DNA from: Paramyrothecium sp. XJ0827
Taxonomy: Eukaryota; Ascomycota; Sordariomycetes; Hypocreales; Stachybotryaceae
Direction of reading: 5' to 3'
DNA: 64,000 nucleotides
NCBI GenBank assembly: GCA_020881915.1
Contig: JAJFPB010000003.1
Span: 372,001-436,000 of the forward strand
The position numbers and the translations under genes are program-made. The first letter of the stretch is position 1, and each line of letters starts with the position of its first letter. Shown here in pieces: positions 21,828-34,106 of the stretch. The notes under the pieces are model-generated. The model did no database searches. It was not told the DNA's origin and saw nothing but the letters and a program-made list of their open reading frames with translations.

Positions 21828-23790
21828 CTATTGCAGCCAGAGCATATGGTCATTGCCCCATACAAGAGAGTCCACATTGTGATTGGATCTTAACAACCCT
21901 AGCCGCATATAAGCTCTTTGTGACAAGTCCCAGGAGTGTGTTTCCTGCAAAACAAGCTCCCACCAAGAGCTCCCTAAGTTGGCGATGGGGAGACACCAGA
22001 GATCCTTTTTGGCCTTCGGATCTGGTTTTTGATCCCAGAACAGAACCATGTTCCACTCTGACTGTGAAATTACTGTAGTCGTCACGACATGCTTGCAGCC
22101 TGGATTCACCAGGAGACCTGGGGGCAGTTGTCGCAACCTACCACGGAGAGAGATTTTGTTGTCCAACGCAGCATACGACAGAGACTCCTTTCTCGGAGGG
22201 AAAAGTCCATCTACCCTGACTTGTGGCACAGCCGTCATGATTTCGGGCACAAACTGCACCGCGCCCTTGACAGACGCCCAGGACCATGAGGGTGCAATAT
22301 CAGGTAGGAGCTTCTCGGGTGCATCTGCCCCGACGCAATGCCAGGCCAAGCTGAGGGGAAGTGTCTTGCCCCAATGGCCTGCGCAATAAGGCTGTCGTGT
22401 AGTCGTTTGAAGAATGCGTGCGAGAGAAGAGATGGCAATGAGTTTGTCTCTTTGGTATGTCAGTTGCATCTGTGAATATTTCGAGACAAATTTGGCCCAG
22501 GTCTGGTGCAAAGCGTCAAGTTCTGCGAGCTCCACCCATATGCCAAGGCCGAGTCGCACGCCATTACTCAACGCAGCTTCGTCCATACCTCCCTCTGCAT
22601 ATGATGCCTCAGATATGTGGTGGGTTTCACACTCCCAGAAAAGGCAATCTCGGCCAAAGTGGATAACCTTGTTGGAGAAGGCTCTCTCTTGTGCCACCCA
22701 CGCTCGCTTCAGTAATGGGCTGCTCGAGACCGATCCTGGCCCTCTCGGCCGGGGACTGAAAGTGGCCGTCTGCAAGTCGCCAGACTTGTCACGATAGGTC
22801 AATTGGCAACCCTTGACGGGGTATTTCATCGCAGGCCGTGGCATGAAGCATCCTTGGGAGCTGTCAGAGGCTCCCGTGGCCGACAACGTAAGGAAGGCCC
22901 GTTTATAATAGCTCCCAATCATCTTGGCTTCCGCCTGCCAATCGGTTGACACGTCTCCAGGACTGTCCGGTTGGACTATGCATAATGCATCGACCCAAAG
23001 GTATTGGAAGCCTAGTTTTCTAGTAAAGGTAATAGCATCTTGAATTGTCTTTGGGAGGATCTGCCAAGGGATTCCTGCTTCCATCTCCCTGATGTTCTTC
23101 GAAGTGGTACGGGCATCGTGACCGCGCGAACCCCAGCAATAACTGAGAGCCAAATACATGCCGTTCCCACGCTCAAAGGTCACGAGCCTAGGGCACGGAT
23201 AATCCTGAAACAAACCTCGTTTGCCTACGTCGATGAGGCGCTTAGGTAGGGGCTGCCTGTAGTAGGAAGGTGAGCGAAACAAGTCTCTTGTTCGGTGCAA
23301 GCGTCTGTCCACCGTGGAACATTCGCCATGACGGATAATGCAATTCTTTATCCACTTTTTAGCCTTCTTGGCCATGGCGTCTGGGTTCATGGCAACGTCT
23401 ATGACTGTGATCAGAAACTTCATGATCAACATGAGGGCAAAGAGTGTCACCTGTAACAGGCTGTGCAGAGTCCCAGGTCTGCAACGGTACCCGGAACGAC
23501 TCATTGCAGATATCAATGCGGATCGAGTGCGATAGCCCGAGTTGTAAGGAGATAGGTCCTTTGACTTGTTCCAAGGACGGCAGTTCATAGATGAGCGTTT
23601 GCATCAAAACTCTACAGAAACTGCAACCGGCGGAAGCCCGTGTCTTCAGCACCTCATAGCTCGAGGAGTGGAGTGCCGCTGAACCGCGACGCTGAAAAAC
23701 CTCATGGAGAGCAATTTTGCAATGGGAGCATGAAGCGGCTGCGATAGAAATAAATGTCCACTCCTGGACAGGTTGATATATGTCTGTCAT
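21828..23790 (-). CDS. HET-domain protein (heterokaryon incompatibility)
   Basis: Two exons in transcript order, 23790-23451 and 23398-21828, with a 52-nt GT-AG intron, give 636 residues. The HET domain begins near residue 195 with MYLALSYCWGSRGHD. It continues with LPKTIQDAITFTRKLGFQYL, WVDALCIVQ and YYKRAFLTLSATGA, the standard signature blocks. The N-terminal part carries CSHCKI and GCSFCRVL, the cysteine motifs often found ahead of the domain. HET proteins trigger growth arrest or cell death when unlike individuals fuse; the partner allele is unknown. A hydrophobic stretch near the joint belongs to the intron if spliced as proposed, so the protein is probably soluble. A frame starting further inside could be misread as a shorter gene from 23588. 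Confidence 0.88.
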
Positions 23791-24248
23791 GTTTCGGACG
23801 CGTTGAAGTGATATAAGCTGGAAAAGGGTTTCACTCCCTCGATTCCCATGGCAGCATTACGACAGGATTTGAAAGGTTGAAGGGGCTTTGGTGATTGGAC
23901 ACTTGGGGCCCACGAAGACTATTGTGGCAGAGGCAAGAATTCTTCGAGACACCGTGGAGGAGCAAAGTTGCGGGGCGGGGTTTTCTCGACTCAGCCGCAC
24001 TTCGTATCGACTCCCTGTCCATGTCAGAGCCATTCAATAGCAATATGGTCTGCAGAGTCACGATTGCAATTGCATCAGCATTAATATCTTGTTATGGTGA
24101 ATACGTAGTTAAAAAAAGATATCCTTGATTATGAAGCCTTATGTACATAGTAAAGCAAAAGAGAGTATGCTGCCAGAAAGCTCAAAGGGGAGTACACGCA
24201 TTCCAAGAACGCAATCTATATCCAAACATGACCCGTCTATGGGAACGC
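23791..24248. other. Intergenic region
   Basis: About 460 bases between the HET start and the 3' end of the GH72 gene; both genes lie on the minus strand. No gene was recognised. Confidence 0.5.
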
Positions 24249-25825
24249 TTAGAGGAGGAAAACGCCAGCGAGCAGAGGAGCCACCACAGCCGCGATACCG
24301 GCAAAGACGTGGCCAGCACCACTGCCACCATCGTCACCGCCGTTGCCGTTGCCGTTGCCGGAGCCCGCGCTGGGGGTCCTGCGAGGGGCGTCGGACACAG
24401 CGGCATCGGGGTGAACCTGGAGCGTGAATTCGCTCGTAACGTCATCATCGCCATCGAGGATCCTGTAGTCGTGGCTGTAGTCGACGCTGTCCAGGAGCCG
24501 GCCGACATTGGTGTTGCCGGAGCCGTTCTCCATGAGATCACCAGCATCGAAAGGCAAGTCGGGCACTTCGCTAAAGTCGCTGGGGAAGGTGGAGCCCAGG
24601 ATTGTGATGTCGCTGCACTTAGGGGGAGGAATGACATTGATGGCATCCTCCTTGATGTCGGCGATCTTAGTCCAGTCGACGCTGTTGTACTGCTCGCTCA
24701 GAGCGTGGAAGTCGTTGAGAAGCTCGACGGAGTGGTCGTCTTCGTCAATCTTGACGAGACCGAACTCGTTCTCCTCATCGGAGTACTCGAAAACAACACC
24801 GCCGGCGAAGGTCTTGATCATGTCATCGCGGCCGTACATGTCGGGAACCTCGCCAAACAGGCGGGGGTTCACGTTGCAGCCGTGCTCGGACCAGAAGACG
24901 GGGAGCGAAGTCTCGTTGAAGTCCTGGACCAGCTCAGGGTAACCAGACTCCTGGAAGGTGGCGTCAGCGCACCACGAGTAGATGTTGACGGCGAAGAAGT
25001 CGGAGCGCGCGAAATCGCCCTCCTCGTCGGTGCTGCAACGGAGGTAGTTCCAGAGATCGGTGACACTGTCCTTGCCAGCACCGGACTCGCTGCGGGTGTC
25101 GGTAGCGGCGTAGCCGACAGCGATGAAGCGGTCGGAGTGCAGGTCCAGGTATTGCCTAATGTCGCGCACGACGGCGCGGAGGTAAGGGGGGTTCTCCCGG
25201 GCGTGCTCCTCGGTGTCGATAATCTCGTTACCGGAGAAGAAGCCAATGACGTTGTTATAGCCCTTGAAGGCGTCGATGACGCTGAAGATGGACTCCAAGT
25301 AGCCACGGTGGTAGGTGGACCGGGGGTTCTCCTTGTTGATGTGGCCGTTGACCAGCGGAGAGTTGACGTCGAGCATCAGGTAGATACCGGCGTTGTTGAA
25401 GATGGTAACGCACTCGTCGTGGTTCAGGTCGGGGTGCAGGTTGTAGACACGGACGACGTTGGCGCCGAGGCTCTGGATGACGGGGGCATCTCGCCTGCAG
25501 AGTTCGGGGACCGAGAGGGGGTCGTGCTTGTCGTCGCCGTCGCCCTTGAAGGCGGCCTGACCGCCCGGCTGGTATGCCAGACCACGGACCTTGAACTCAC
25601 TGCCAGTGCCGGTGAAGTAGAACTGGTTGCCCCGGATCTCGACTTGCGGCAGGCCCCAGGCCACAGCCGCGAAGGCGGTAAGGAGAGTGGTAGAATACTG
25701 TTGGCATAACGCGTCAGCGCTTCCTGTTTCCTTTGTCATGCGCGCGACACTCGAGCCGGACGAGCCGGACGAGCCGGAGTCGCTGGAAAGGAGGACGGGT
25801 GAGTTTCGGGGCGACTTACGTGCAT
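24249..25825 (-). CDS. GPI-anchored beta-1,3-glucanosyltransferase, GH72
   Basis: Exon 1 is only ATG CAC (25825-25820). After a 122-nt GTAAGT-to-CAACAG intron, exon 2 runs 25697-24249, for 484 residues. This model gives a clean signal peptide (MHYSTTLLTAFAAVAWG). GH72 marks follow: VRGLAYQPGG, VRVYNLHPDLNHDEC, the acid/base Glu in GFFSGNEI (about residue 160) and the nucleophile Glu in PVFWSEHGCN (about residue 273). These enzymes cut and rejoin beta-1,3-glucan at the plasma membrane to extend wall chains. The C-terminus has a Gly/Asn/Ser-rich linker and a hydrophobic end (VFAGIAAVVAPLLAGVFLL), typical of a GPI signal. No CBM43/X8 module is present. The frame is also open through the intron, which would give a long N-terminus lacking a signal peptide. 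Confidence 0.92.
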
Positions 25826-28800
25826 CTTGATCTCGTTGTAATCGAGTTTTGTCGCGAATCAACACAACTACTCGGGGTCGGGATAGATGCTGCTCGTTTG
25901 GAGGGGGAAAAAAACAACGAGAGACGAGAGCAGGAGAATAAAAGAAAGAGTAAGGAGGACCAGGATTTCGTTAGATCAGGGGGTTGCACGACACCTTACT
26001 CCTGATTGGTTTCAAAAATCCAATCTCTGACCGTGCACTTGTGCTTGGCTGGCCAGTCACAATGCGCTATTTAGATGAGCCAAGACGCTGCGCCTCTCGG
26101 ATCTGCGTCTCCCAATTTCATGCACTCTTGGGATGGATTCGCCAAAGGCTTCTGGATTTCTGGGCGCTTGAAGGTCGTGCAAATCCTCGCATGTGCACCC
26201 TGGATATATAGAGCTCGACAGACATGCACGGCGCCGTGGAATGTATGCTCTGTTTTAACCATTTCGACCACGACAACACTAACTCATAGTGGCCACACAG
26301 CCACGGCTTAGTCTCATCTCATCGGTGTGCGGGAGCCAACACGAGAAGTTGAGACAGGGGTCTCGTCCAATGAAAACCGGACGAAAAGGAGAGACCGGGG
26401 CTAGTCAGGGAGACCCGCGACATGTTCCAGCAGCAGGTAGCTTAATTTTAGCTCCATTCACCGGAGACCTTTAACCTTACGTACCTTAATTAGAATAAGG
26501 ATCCGCCATCTTATTGAGACGTCATGACCCGGCTAACCGCTTATGTTTGTTTGTTTGTTCATGGAGACACAGCCAGGAGCTGAGGATGACGGCGAAAATT
26601 ATAATGATCCAGCTGTACAGCGAGCCCATTCTTGCCATACTCAAGAGAGTGCCGAGGTTTTCCTCCTGAAGCACGTCGTCTCCATAGCCCAAGGCCTTGC
26701 GGACCCAGCCCAGCACGCCAAGGCATGGCGCCGCGCGGCAACATTTCGTCCCAAGACCTGGGGCTAAGCCGCCGCCCGCGGACACGAGGACCGTGGCAAA
26801 GCGCGGATCATGCACAGAGTCAGCGAAAACCACAGCTCATCGCCATCTTACCAACCTGTACCAACAGACACGAGAATGTCGCCGTGTCGCTGCGCAGGGA
26901 GGGTAGCATCAGGAAAGGATGGACAGGGGCTACATGTTGCTGGCGAGCAGATGTTGGGAGCGATGGCCGTAAATGGAAATAAGCGCTGACATTGTCCGTG
27001 TTCTGACAATTACGAAACCAGTTGATACACGTTCGGGCCAGCGTACCTCTGTATAGGGTAGGACTTCCAGGAATGTACACGTCAGTTTCGGTCAAGTCTC
27101 TAACGCCAGACGGTGACGATTCTCGTAGTCATACGGTCGCACATCAATCAATGCCCGAGGGACAACTCTCTCCACAGGAGACATGGGCACAAAGCACATC
27201 TTCCTTTGTTTCTTTTTTTCTTCTTTTTTTTTTCTTTCCATTCCAACTAGTTTGGAATTCCCCCGTGCTTGATCCGTGTCTTGACTCGCTGCCATTGTCG
27301 TCCCCTTCTTGTTGCCTCTGAACCAATCTTCAGGTCCTTCTGATTCTGAATTAAGCCGACGTCGCACCGAGACGCCGGAAAACATCATTCTTGCATCATA
27401 TACTTCGTGCTACAGTAGGTTGACTGGTTCCTGGGCGATTTCTTCAACTCCTTCTCCAGAGCCGACTCAAGTGGGGACTAAACACGCATTCTCCAAGACC
27501 GATCGATGGCCAATCCTTCCCGTGCTGCCTCTGCCGCTGGCGACGCAGATACACACCCGTGGCCCACTTGCATGCGTCGTTGCTAGTCGGAAGCAGAGCC
27601 GCGGTCACGAAGACGAGATCCCCCTCCCAATTAGAAGATGCATGAAAGCGACCGCATTCAACATCGGATACACATACGCAGTAAAACTAAGATGACGGCT
27701 CCGCAAAGAATTAGATTGCGCCAGACGTCACGCAGCTACAGGGTCAGAAAGCGGTGTGAGCTTGATTCTATGCGAAAGAAATGAGCCTTGGAGGTCCACC
27801 ATCTCCCAAGCGAGGAACAGGGAAGCATGTAAGGCAAGCAAAATTGTGTCCCGTGCTGGAAACTAATTCACAGGGCTCGCAATACATCCTGTTACAATTT
27901 GAGATAGTCGCGTACTCAATGCCCTCTGCCGCCCACAGATGATTGAGATGGCGCTTCGCTTGTCCATGCGCTTAGTACCGGCACCCACGTTGATCGTAAG
28001 AACCTCCACTGAGCTCGCGGTGATGATAGATAATCCAGTGGCGACAGCGTGGATGATGACCTCGTGAGTAGCAAGAAATTCACATGTGACAACCCTGCCT
28101 TCCATTCATTACAAGTGGAGGCGAAGACGGACCTAGACCTTTCAAAATAAACAATGCCAGGTATTTCGGCAGACAGGGAATAGAGATCATTGTTTCTTGG
28201 CGAAATAATCTCATCTAATAGACTGCTTGGCGTTGAGCCAGTTTCAATGCTGCACGTCTCCTAACTGGCTTCAGCCGAGCCGCAGAGACTGTGTGCCAAG
28301 CCAGACGGACGTCGCAGCACTTGCCGTAGCAGCAGTACTTTGGGTAGGGTATATTGGAATTGTGGCACTAACCTTTAGCAGCAACGCATTTGCGATCTTG
28401 GGATTGTACAATGAAGTTCAAATCTCGTCTCACCTCATTCCCTACCCTATACCACCACAACCACACCATTGACTGATGGCAATATCATTGCCAAACTTTT
28501 AGAACCTGCCAAATCTAGTATTTTGATCGCCTGGATCTTGTGACTACCGACCGGTTAAATGATTCGGATTCCGGGCGAAGCTTTCAACGCCGATCCTCTG
28601 CACTTCCCCGCAGATTCACAGAGCCGGGATTCTTTCCGCTTTGGGCGTTCGCCAGTGTTTACGACTTTTGGCGAAGCTCCGGTGGAGAAATAGCCGTCCG
28701 AGTGCGTGTGGCTTGGTGAAGCACTGAGCGATTGGCGCGGATTCTTTCGAAACCCAGAGCCATGACACCTGTTTGCCAACTTCTCCATTTAATTCCCCAT

Positions 28801-29044
28801 TTACTTCCCCAAGTGCCGTCCAGGATCCATTATTGAGGCACCCGATTGCACAGGCGTTACCGACTATGGGCTTCGGTTGATGGTTACCCGTATTCGAGAA
28901 TAGCTAGACTAGATAATACAAATACTGGACTATGCCTATGGCCATACCGGGCCTGCTCGTAATGTCTATCTTCGCTCACAACTAGACTGTCATTCCACAT
29001 CAACCCGCTTGCGTAGCCATCCTCTGTTTGCGCACATCTGCCAA
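25826..29044. other. Large intergenic region, no gene recognised
   Basis: These 3.2 kb separate the divergent GH72 and pectin methylesterase genes. There are pyrimidine-rich runs near 27200-27240 but no domain-bearing frame and no tRNA. One short minus-strand frame (26522-26833) ends with a hydrophobic helix, but nothing else supports it. Confidence 0.45.
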
Positions 29045-30178
29045 ATGCGGCTGCCTTCTTTTCTTTCCGGCCTTTTGGCCGTGCTTTCAGCCGTTCAAGC
29101 CGCGCCTGCGGACCTGGTCAAGCGTGCAAGTCGAACAAGTCCTCCAGCCGGCTGCTTATCGGTTGGCAATGGCCAACAGTACGGCAAACTCCAAGACGCC
29201 CTCAAGTCGCTCGGCTCAAGCACCAACGCCGCTTGCATCTTCATCTACCCCGGCACGTATGCCCTGAGCACTACGGAGCAGATCAGGATTGATTACAAGG
29301 GCCCCTTGACCCTCTACGGATCGACCACTGAGTAAGTCATCGAGCCCAATAAGTGCTGGGCTGGTGCTGAGAGAAGCAGTACCGGAAGCTACAAGGCCAA
29401 CACTGTGACATTCACCCGCAACATCAAGTCCGCCGATGCAGGCAGTCTGGATGCCAGCGCTGCCCTCAACGTTGTCAGTGCCAACTTCAAAATGTACAAC
29501 ATTAACGTCAGGAACCTCTTTGGATCCGGCGCCCAAGCCGTCGCTCTTGTAGCCAACGGCGACAAGCAAGGCTACTACGGTTGCGGCTTTTACGGCTACC
29601 AGGACACACTCTACGTAAAGAGTGGCAAGCAGTACTACAGCAATTGCTATATCGAGGGTGCCGTGGACTATATTTTTGGCGCCGCGAATGCCTGGTTTGG
29701 GGAGTGCCAGGTCGCGAGCAACGGGAACGGTGCGATCACGGCCAGCTCCAGGATCGAAAAGGACGGAACCTGGTACGTCTTTGACCACAGCACCGTCAGA
29801 GCGGCTAGTGGCTACTCCACGATCGGCAAGGTCTTTTTGGGCCGCCCATGGAGGGTCAATGCCAGAGTCGTCTACCAGAACTCTGATTTGTCCAACATAA
29901 TCCACGCTGAAGGGTGGACGACCATGGCCGAAGGCGCTACACCGTGAGTCTCCTCTCTTATTGGGTAACAAAGCTGACAGGAGACTAGTGAATACCGAGA
30001 GTTTGCAAACACTGGAGCTGGAGCCAGTACGTCCAAAAGAAAATGTGAGTAACTTCTGGCAGTGTCCTCGAATCACCTTTCCTAACACTTTCCAGTCTTG
30101 ACAAGCACCACGGCTGCTGTGTCGAAGAACACACTTTGGGGCGGTGATTGGAAGACTTGGGTGGATTCAAGCTATTAA
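29045..30178 (+). CDS. Secreted pectin methylesterase, CE8
   Basis: Exons 29045-29331, 29380-29943, 29989-30044 and 30096-30178 give 329 residues; introns are 48, 45 and 51 nt. I chose the ATG at 29045 because it opens a signal peptide (MRLPSFLSGLLAVLSAVQAA). An ATG at 29009 would add twelve residues in front of it. Catalytic blocks are complete: YGYQDTLYV (Gln and Asp near 170-171), AVDYIFGAANAWF (Asp near 192) and FLGRPWRV (Arg and Trp near 251-253). The EYREFANTGAGA block after intron 2 confirms that acceptor over an earlier CAG. The enzyme removes methyl esters from homogalacturonan outside the cell, making substrate for pectate lyases such as the PL3 at 2.7 kb. Confidence 0.93.
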
Positions 30179-30777
30179 ACCAAGAGGGATATTTATCACG
30201 CGGACATGATCAATTCCATGCCTCAACGAGGCCATGCCAGTCGGGAACAATCACGCTGAATCCTACACTTTGGCCGATCATGACATCTTCCAAGTGCAGG
30301 AGGAGAGCCGATGGATGGTTAAAGTGGGGATATGTAGTCTGTTTCAGAACTCGATAATTCCTGCAATCTATTGTCCGCCCTTTATGCCTGGTGACCAAAG
30401 CCGATAGCCTATTGACCACATACATGTCCACCCAAAAACCGCAATCCAAGTTGCGATTCAATTTCTCTCTTCTAGCGTGATGATAACATCCATCCAAAGC
30501 AATAATATGTTGCAACTCGAGATTGCCAACCGCTCGCGCACGATTTATTTGTGACAACTCTCACCAACAGTGGACGTACTTGCAAGGCAACTGAGGGCTG
30601 GGGGCCTTATTGAGCTAAACGAGGAAAGGTGGAGTGGGTTCGGAGCACATGGCCGAGGCTAGTTGGCATCCCGGCAATGGAGGCCGAACTTAGACCACAA
30701 GGAAGACTGGAGAACTGACCCTCACCTCCGGTCGCATCAAACACGTACAACAACTGCAAATCCCTCGGCAATGCGTC
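30179..30777. other. Intergenic region
   Basis: About 600 bases between the pectin methylesterase and the ten-exon regulator gene. No coding sequence or RNA gene was recognised; the right part should be the regulator promoter. Confidence 0.5.
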
Positions 30778-33685
30778 ATGCCTCTGTCTTCTAGCTCCGG
30801 ACCAGGCCTTGGACAGCCAGGTTCCACACCAGGCAGAAATAAGCCGTCTTCAGCGCAAGTTCCCTCGTTTCCTCGTTCGGCAACACATGCCGATCTCCAC
30901 CATCTCTTCAATTGTGCTCACCAGCCATGCAGGTGTCTCACATGCCGCCGAAAGAAGGTCAAATGTTCTGGCACAGTTCCTTGCGAGTACTGCACCAAAC
31001 GCAGTCTCGACTGTACCAAGCTGGACCATGGCCGGCGCCGGTTTTACTCTGTACAGTGAGTGCTTCACAGACTCATGCTCCGTTAGGCACCCCTGCTTGA
31101 CAAAAGCATCGCTCTGATTTGAGACGGCGCAGAAAAATACAAGATCTTGAGAATAGGTTGGCTCAGTTCGAAAGAGCCAAGCATGTGAACAAACCGAGCC
31201 CAGGCCGTTCAAGTATGCTGCCCAAATGCGCCGCTGCTGCCCATTACTGACGGCTCTCGAAAGCTCGGCGCATAGTCTCGCATGCGGATTCACCCGCTAC
31301 AGAGCAGCGATTCCAAGACACGGATCGAACTCCAAGCCAAAATAACGCTATCCCATCGCGTCGTAGCGACGACTATGACGTTCCTACCCCAGCTACCTCT
31401 GTCCCCCCATCCCGAACCGCCGTCTTAGGTACCATGCCGAGTCCGACGACAGGTGTTATAGTCGGAGATGATTCGTTAGCGGACAAATCTCCAGCATCAG
31501 GTTGGTCTGAGAATGCAGCATCTGGACTATGCAGCTAACAATCCGCAGCCATTCCAGCTGATGCCGCCCTCAGCTCAAGCAACAACTTCGGTTTCAGGGT
31601 TCTCGAGTTGTTGGGCCCCCTTCAAAATGACCGTCGGAGGCGACGTGATCCGGCAATGTCCACAACTTCCCAGATTCGCCAATTTCCTGGCCCAATTCCA
31701 GATTTACCGCACGAAGCAGAGGCACGACGCCTAGTAGATGCAGTCCACTTTTATGTCGGGCAAACGCAGAGCCACTGCGACCCTCGTGTGTTCCTTGACC
31801 GTATGGATGTCTTCTACTCCCAGGAAGACAATATTGCTCATACCAAGACCTTGTGGTTCTTGCAGATGCTGGTCATGTTTGCCATTGGGAAGCTGTTTCT
31901 TGGGGAGTGTGAGGATGGCCCAGAGGGGAATGATCTACCTGGCAGCACACTTTTCGAATTCGCAGTCGCGAACTTCCCGTCTCTCAGCGAGCAATACTCC
32001 CATCGAACCTTGGCTGTGGAGACCTTGGCGTTGATGGCTTTGTACCTTCAAAATGTTGATCGGCAGGGCGAGGCATATGTCTACGTGAGTTCGATGGCCA
32101 CTGGATGACTCTGTCGTCCGACATCATTTCACTGACACCCACAAAAGACTAGCACGTCCCTTCGTCTGGCTGTGGCACACGGCTTTCACCGTGAATGTCG
32201 CGTACGGCACCTGTTGTCTTCAGAACGAATACAACTGGGCAGACTTTGGTGGACTGTCTACATGCAAGAGCGGTATGTGTCTGACAGAGGGGAAGTATCG
32301 CAGTAGTTGCAGTAAAAGGGCTGACGGAATCCCGTCCAAAGACGTTTGGCTGCAGCAACCGGGAATCCATGCGGTTTTTCGGATGAGTCCATCGATTTAG
32401 ACCTACCAGCCGATTCCCCTGGTTTTAGCCCTGCAACGTCCCTCCGGTTGAACATAAAGATTGCCAAGATCACAGGAAGAATCATCAGAGGTAGGGAATT
32501 GTGTGATTGGACCCGCACCTCGCAGCTGCAGCTAAGAATGAACAGTGCTTTATGGAGCTCGAGAGCGGACTGAAGTCGACTTCGTGTCCAAGGTACAGGA
32601 GATAATCCGTAACCTATACGACGTGTCGAAAGAAATAGCATCCGAACTCAACCTAGATGTTCGCGCGCCAGGGCCAGAACTGCCTGTCCGGACTTCAGCT
32701 TCTCTCCAGCTCATGCTACTGCAGGTAAGTGAGAGTGACTTGGGCTTGGTTGGTCGGCTTTGAGCCTGTATTGAGACGTGGTTTGCTAGGCAACGCTTCT
32801 GACCATTCGACCAATCATGCTCCATGTGGCGCAACTCATCTTGAGCGGCAACCTGCCGAGAGGAGAATCCCTCATTGCGTCTTCGCTGGGAAAGTTGTCA
32901 AGGATATGCTCAGAGGCAGCGCGGCGGCTTCTTGGCGTTGTTATGACTTTGCAACGCAGAAAAATACTCGGTACGAACACATACCACGAACACATACTAT
33001 CCTTCATCAAAAGCTTTTGTACTGACTCCGCGCACATCCAGCCGCATCTGGCTTCTTTGATTGCGACGCTACCTTATCAGCTGCTTTCGTCATGATTCTT
33101 ACCGCGATCTACGATTCGGCCTGCCAGAATGAACAACAAATCGACCCGTCGCCGGGACTGGACGACGCCTTGGAAATTTTACAGTACATGGCCAGCAACA
33201 GGAATCGTTTTGCCATACGTGGTCTAGAAGAAGTGCGAAAGGTATGGGAGGTCGTTGAGCCTTACCTTCAGGAAAAGCGGACGATACCACGGTCCTCTAT
33301 ACCACCTGAGAGTAGTAACGCTATCCGTGTAGGCCAGAGTTCGGAGCGCAATAGCCTTGAAGGCGAACCTGCTGCTGTGCAGGAGCCATTAACCCAACAA
33401 ATCGAAGTGGAGTCTCCGGGGAGCGGTGCAGAACTGGACTCCGCAACATCTCACTGGTACGGCGAAAGCCTCGACCAGGTAGAACTAGGATTTGGTGGGG
33501 TCTCTATGCCGTCTGGCGGTGACCAACAAGCAGTATTGCCAAACGCACTGTGGGATGATATTTCAGATCTTTGGCACCCGCTGGGCGAGTTCAACGAAGG
33601 TGTACTTAATGAGTTTGATTGGCAAGACCAGAATCCTGAAGATGGGCAAGGCCATTTCCATGCTTTTCTCAACAACCTGATCTAG
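30778..33685 (+). CDS. Zn2Cys6 transcription factor with fungal_trans domain, ten exons
   Basis: Exons: 30778-30854, 30933-31055, 31133-31212, 31276-31500, 31558-32084, 32148-32272, 32342-32490, 32546-32724, 32790-32970 and 33042-33685, for 769 residues. All junctions keep frame. The binuclear zinc cluster is CLTCRRKKVKC then PCEYC and SLDC (about residues 27-53), followed by a short coiled coil (QDLENRLAQFERAK). The middle homology domain shows LVDAVHFYVGQTQSHCDPRV, TSTSLRLAVAHGFHRE and LGRLWWTVYMQER. The first intron is best read as GC-AG (GCAAGT donor), which gives SSACLTC. It is stop-free and a multiple of three, so retention is possible. An alternative acceptor at 31263 would add four residues. 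The protein would act in the nucleus; its targets are unknown. It sits 421 bases upstream of, and parallel to, the NLR-Crz1 fusion gene. Confidence 0.85.
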
Positions 33686-34106
33686 CTTGGAATATTTTAG
33701 ACAAATTCTCACCCTAAACCGTCCACAAACACGGCCCTTTCTTTTCCTAGCACTGATGATCGCCGCTTAAACTTGAGTTAGCCTAAGCCACCTGAAGTCT
33801 CCAATTATTGACAACATAAACTCCGATATTTCCTCTTGCATCAGCTGCCAGGAAAGACTTTGTGAAAACACGTATCGTAAGTTAGCGGAACCTGATATTG
33901 TTGCTTCATATGAAACCTCATCTCCTGTCAAACCACACCTGGCTAACCTGGCTACCCTAGACATTAGCAGGCTGACCACACAAATTGACGACATCCAATC
34001 ACAAACTTGGTATTTCACAGGAAGCGCCCTGCTGACATAACTGGTATGTCAGGTGGCCACCTAACGTGCATGAACTCTGTGCGGGGGTCGTTTGGTATGC
34101 CTTCAT
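33686..34106. other. Intergenic region between regulator and NLR fusion gene
   Basis: About 420 bases with no recognised gene, presumably the 3' region of the Zn2Cys6 gene and the promoter of the NLR fusion gene. Confidence 0.5.

Noticed and set aside
24141..25709. Long plus-strand open frame of about 520 residues
   Set aside because: It is exactly antisense to the GH72 gene, is rich in Val/Asp/Glu from the opposite-strand codon bias, and has no domain. The GH72 reading explains the sequence fully.
26522..26833. Minus-strand 103-residue frame ending in a hydrophobic helix
   Set aside because: No homology recognised, no clear start context and an isolated position; a single hydrophobic run can arise by chance.
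32085..32147. Premature end of the Zn2Cys6 gene at 32108
   Set aside because: The stop lies inside a good GTGAGT-to-AAAAG intron. Splicing continues into TSTSLRLAVAHGFHRE, a clear match to the regulator middle domain.
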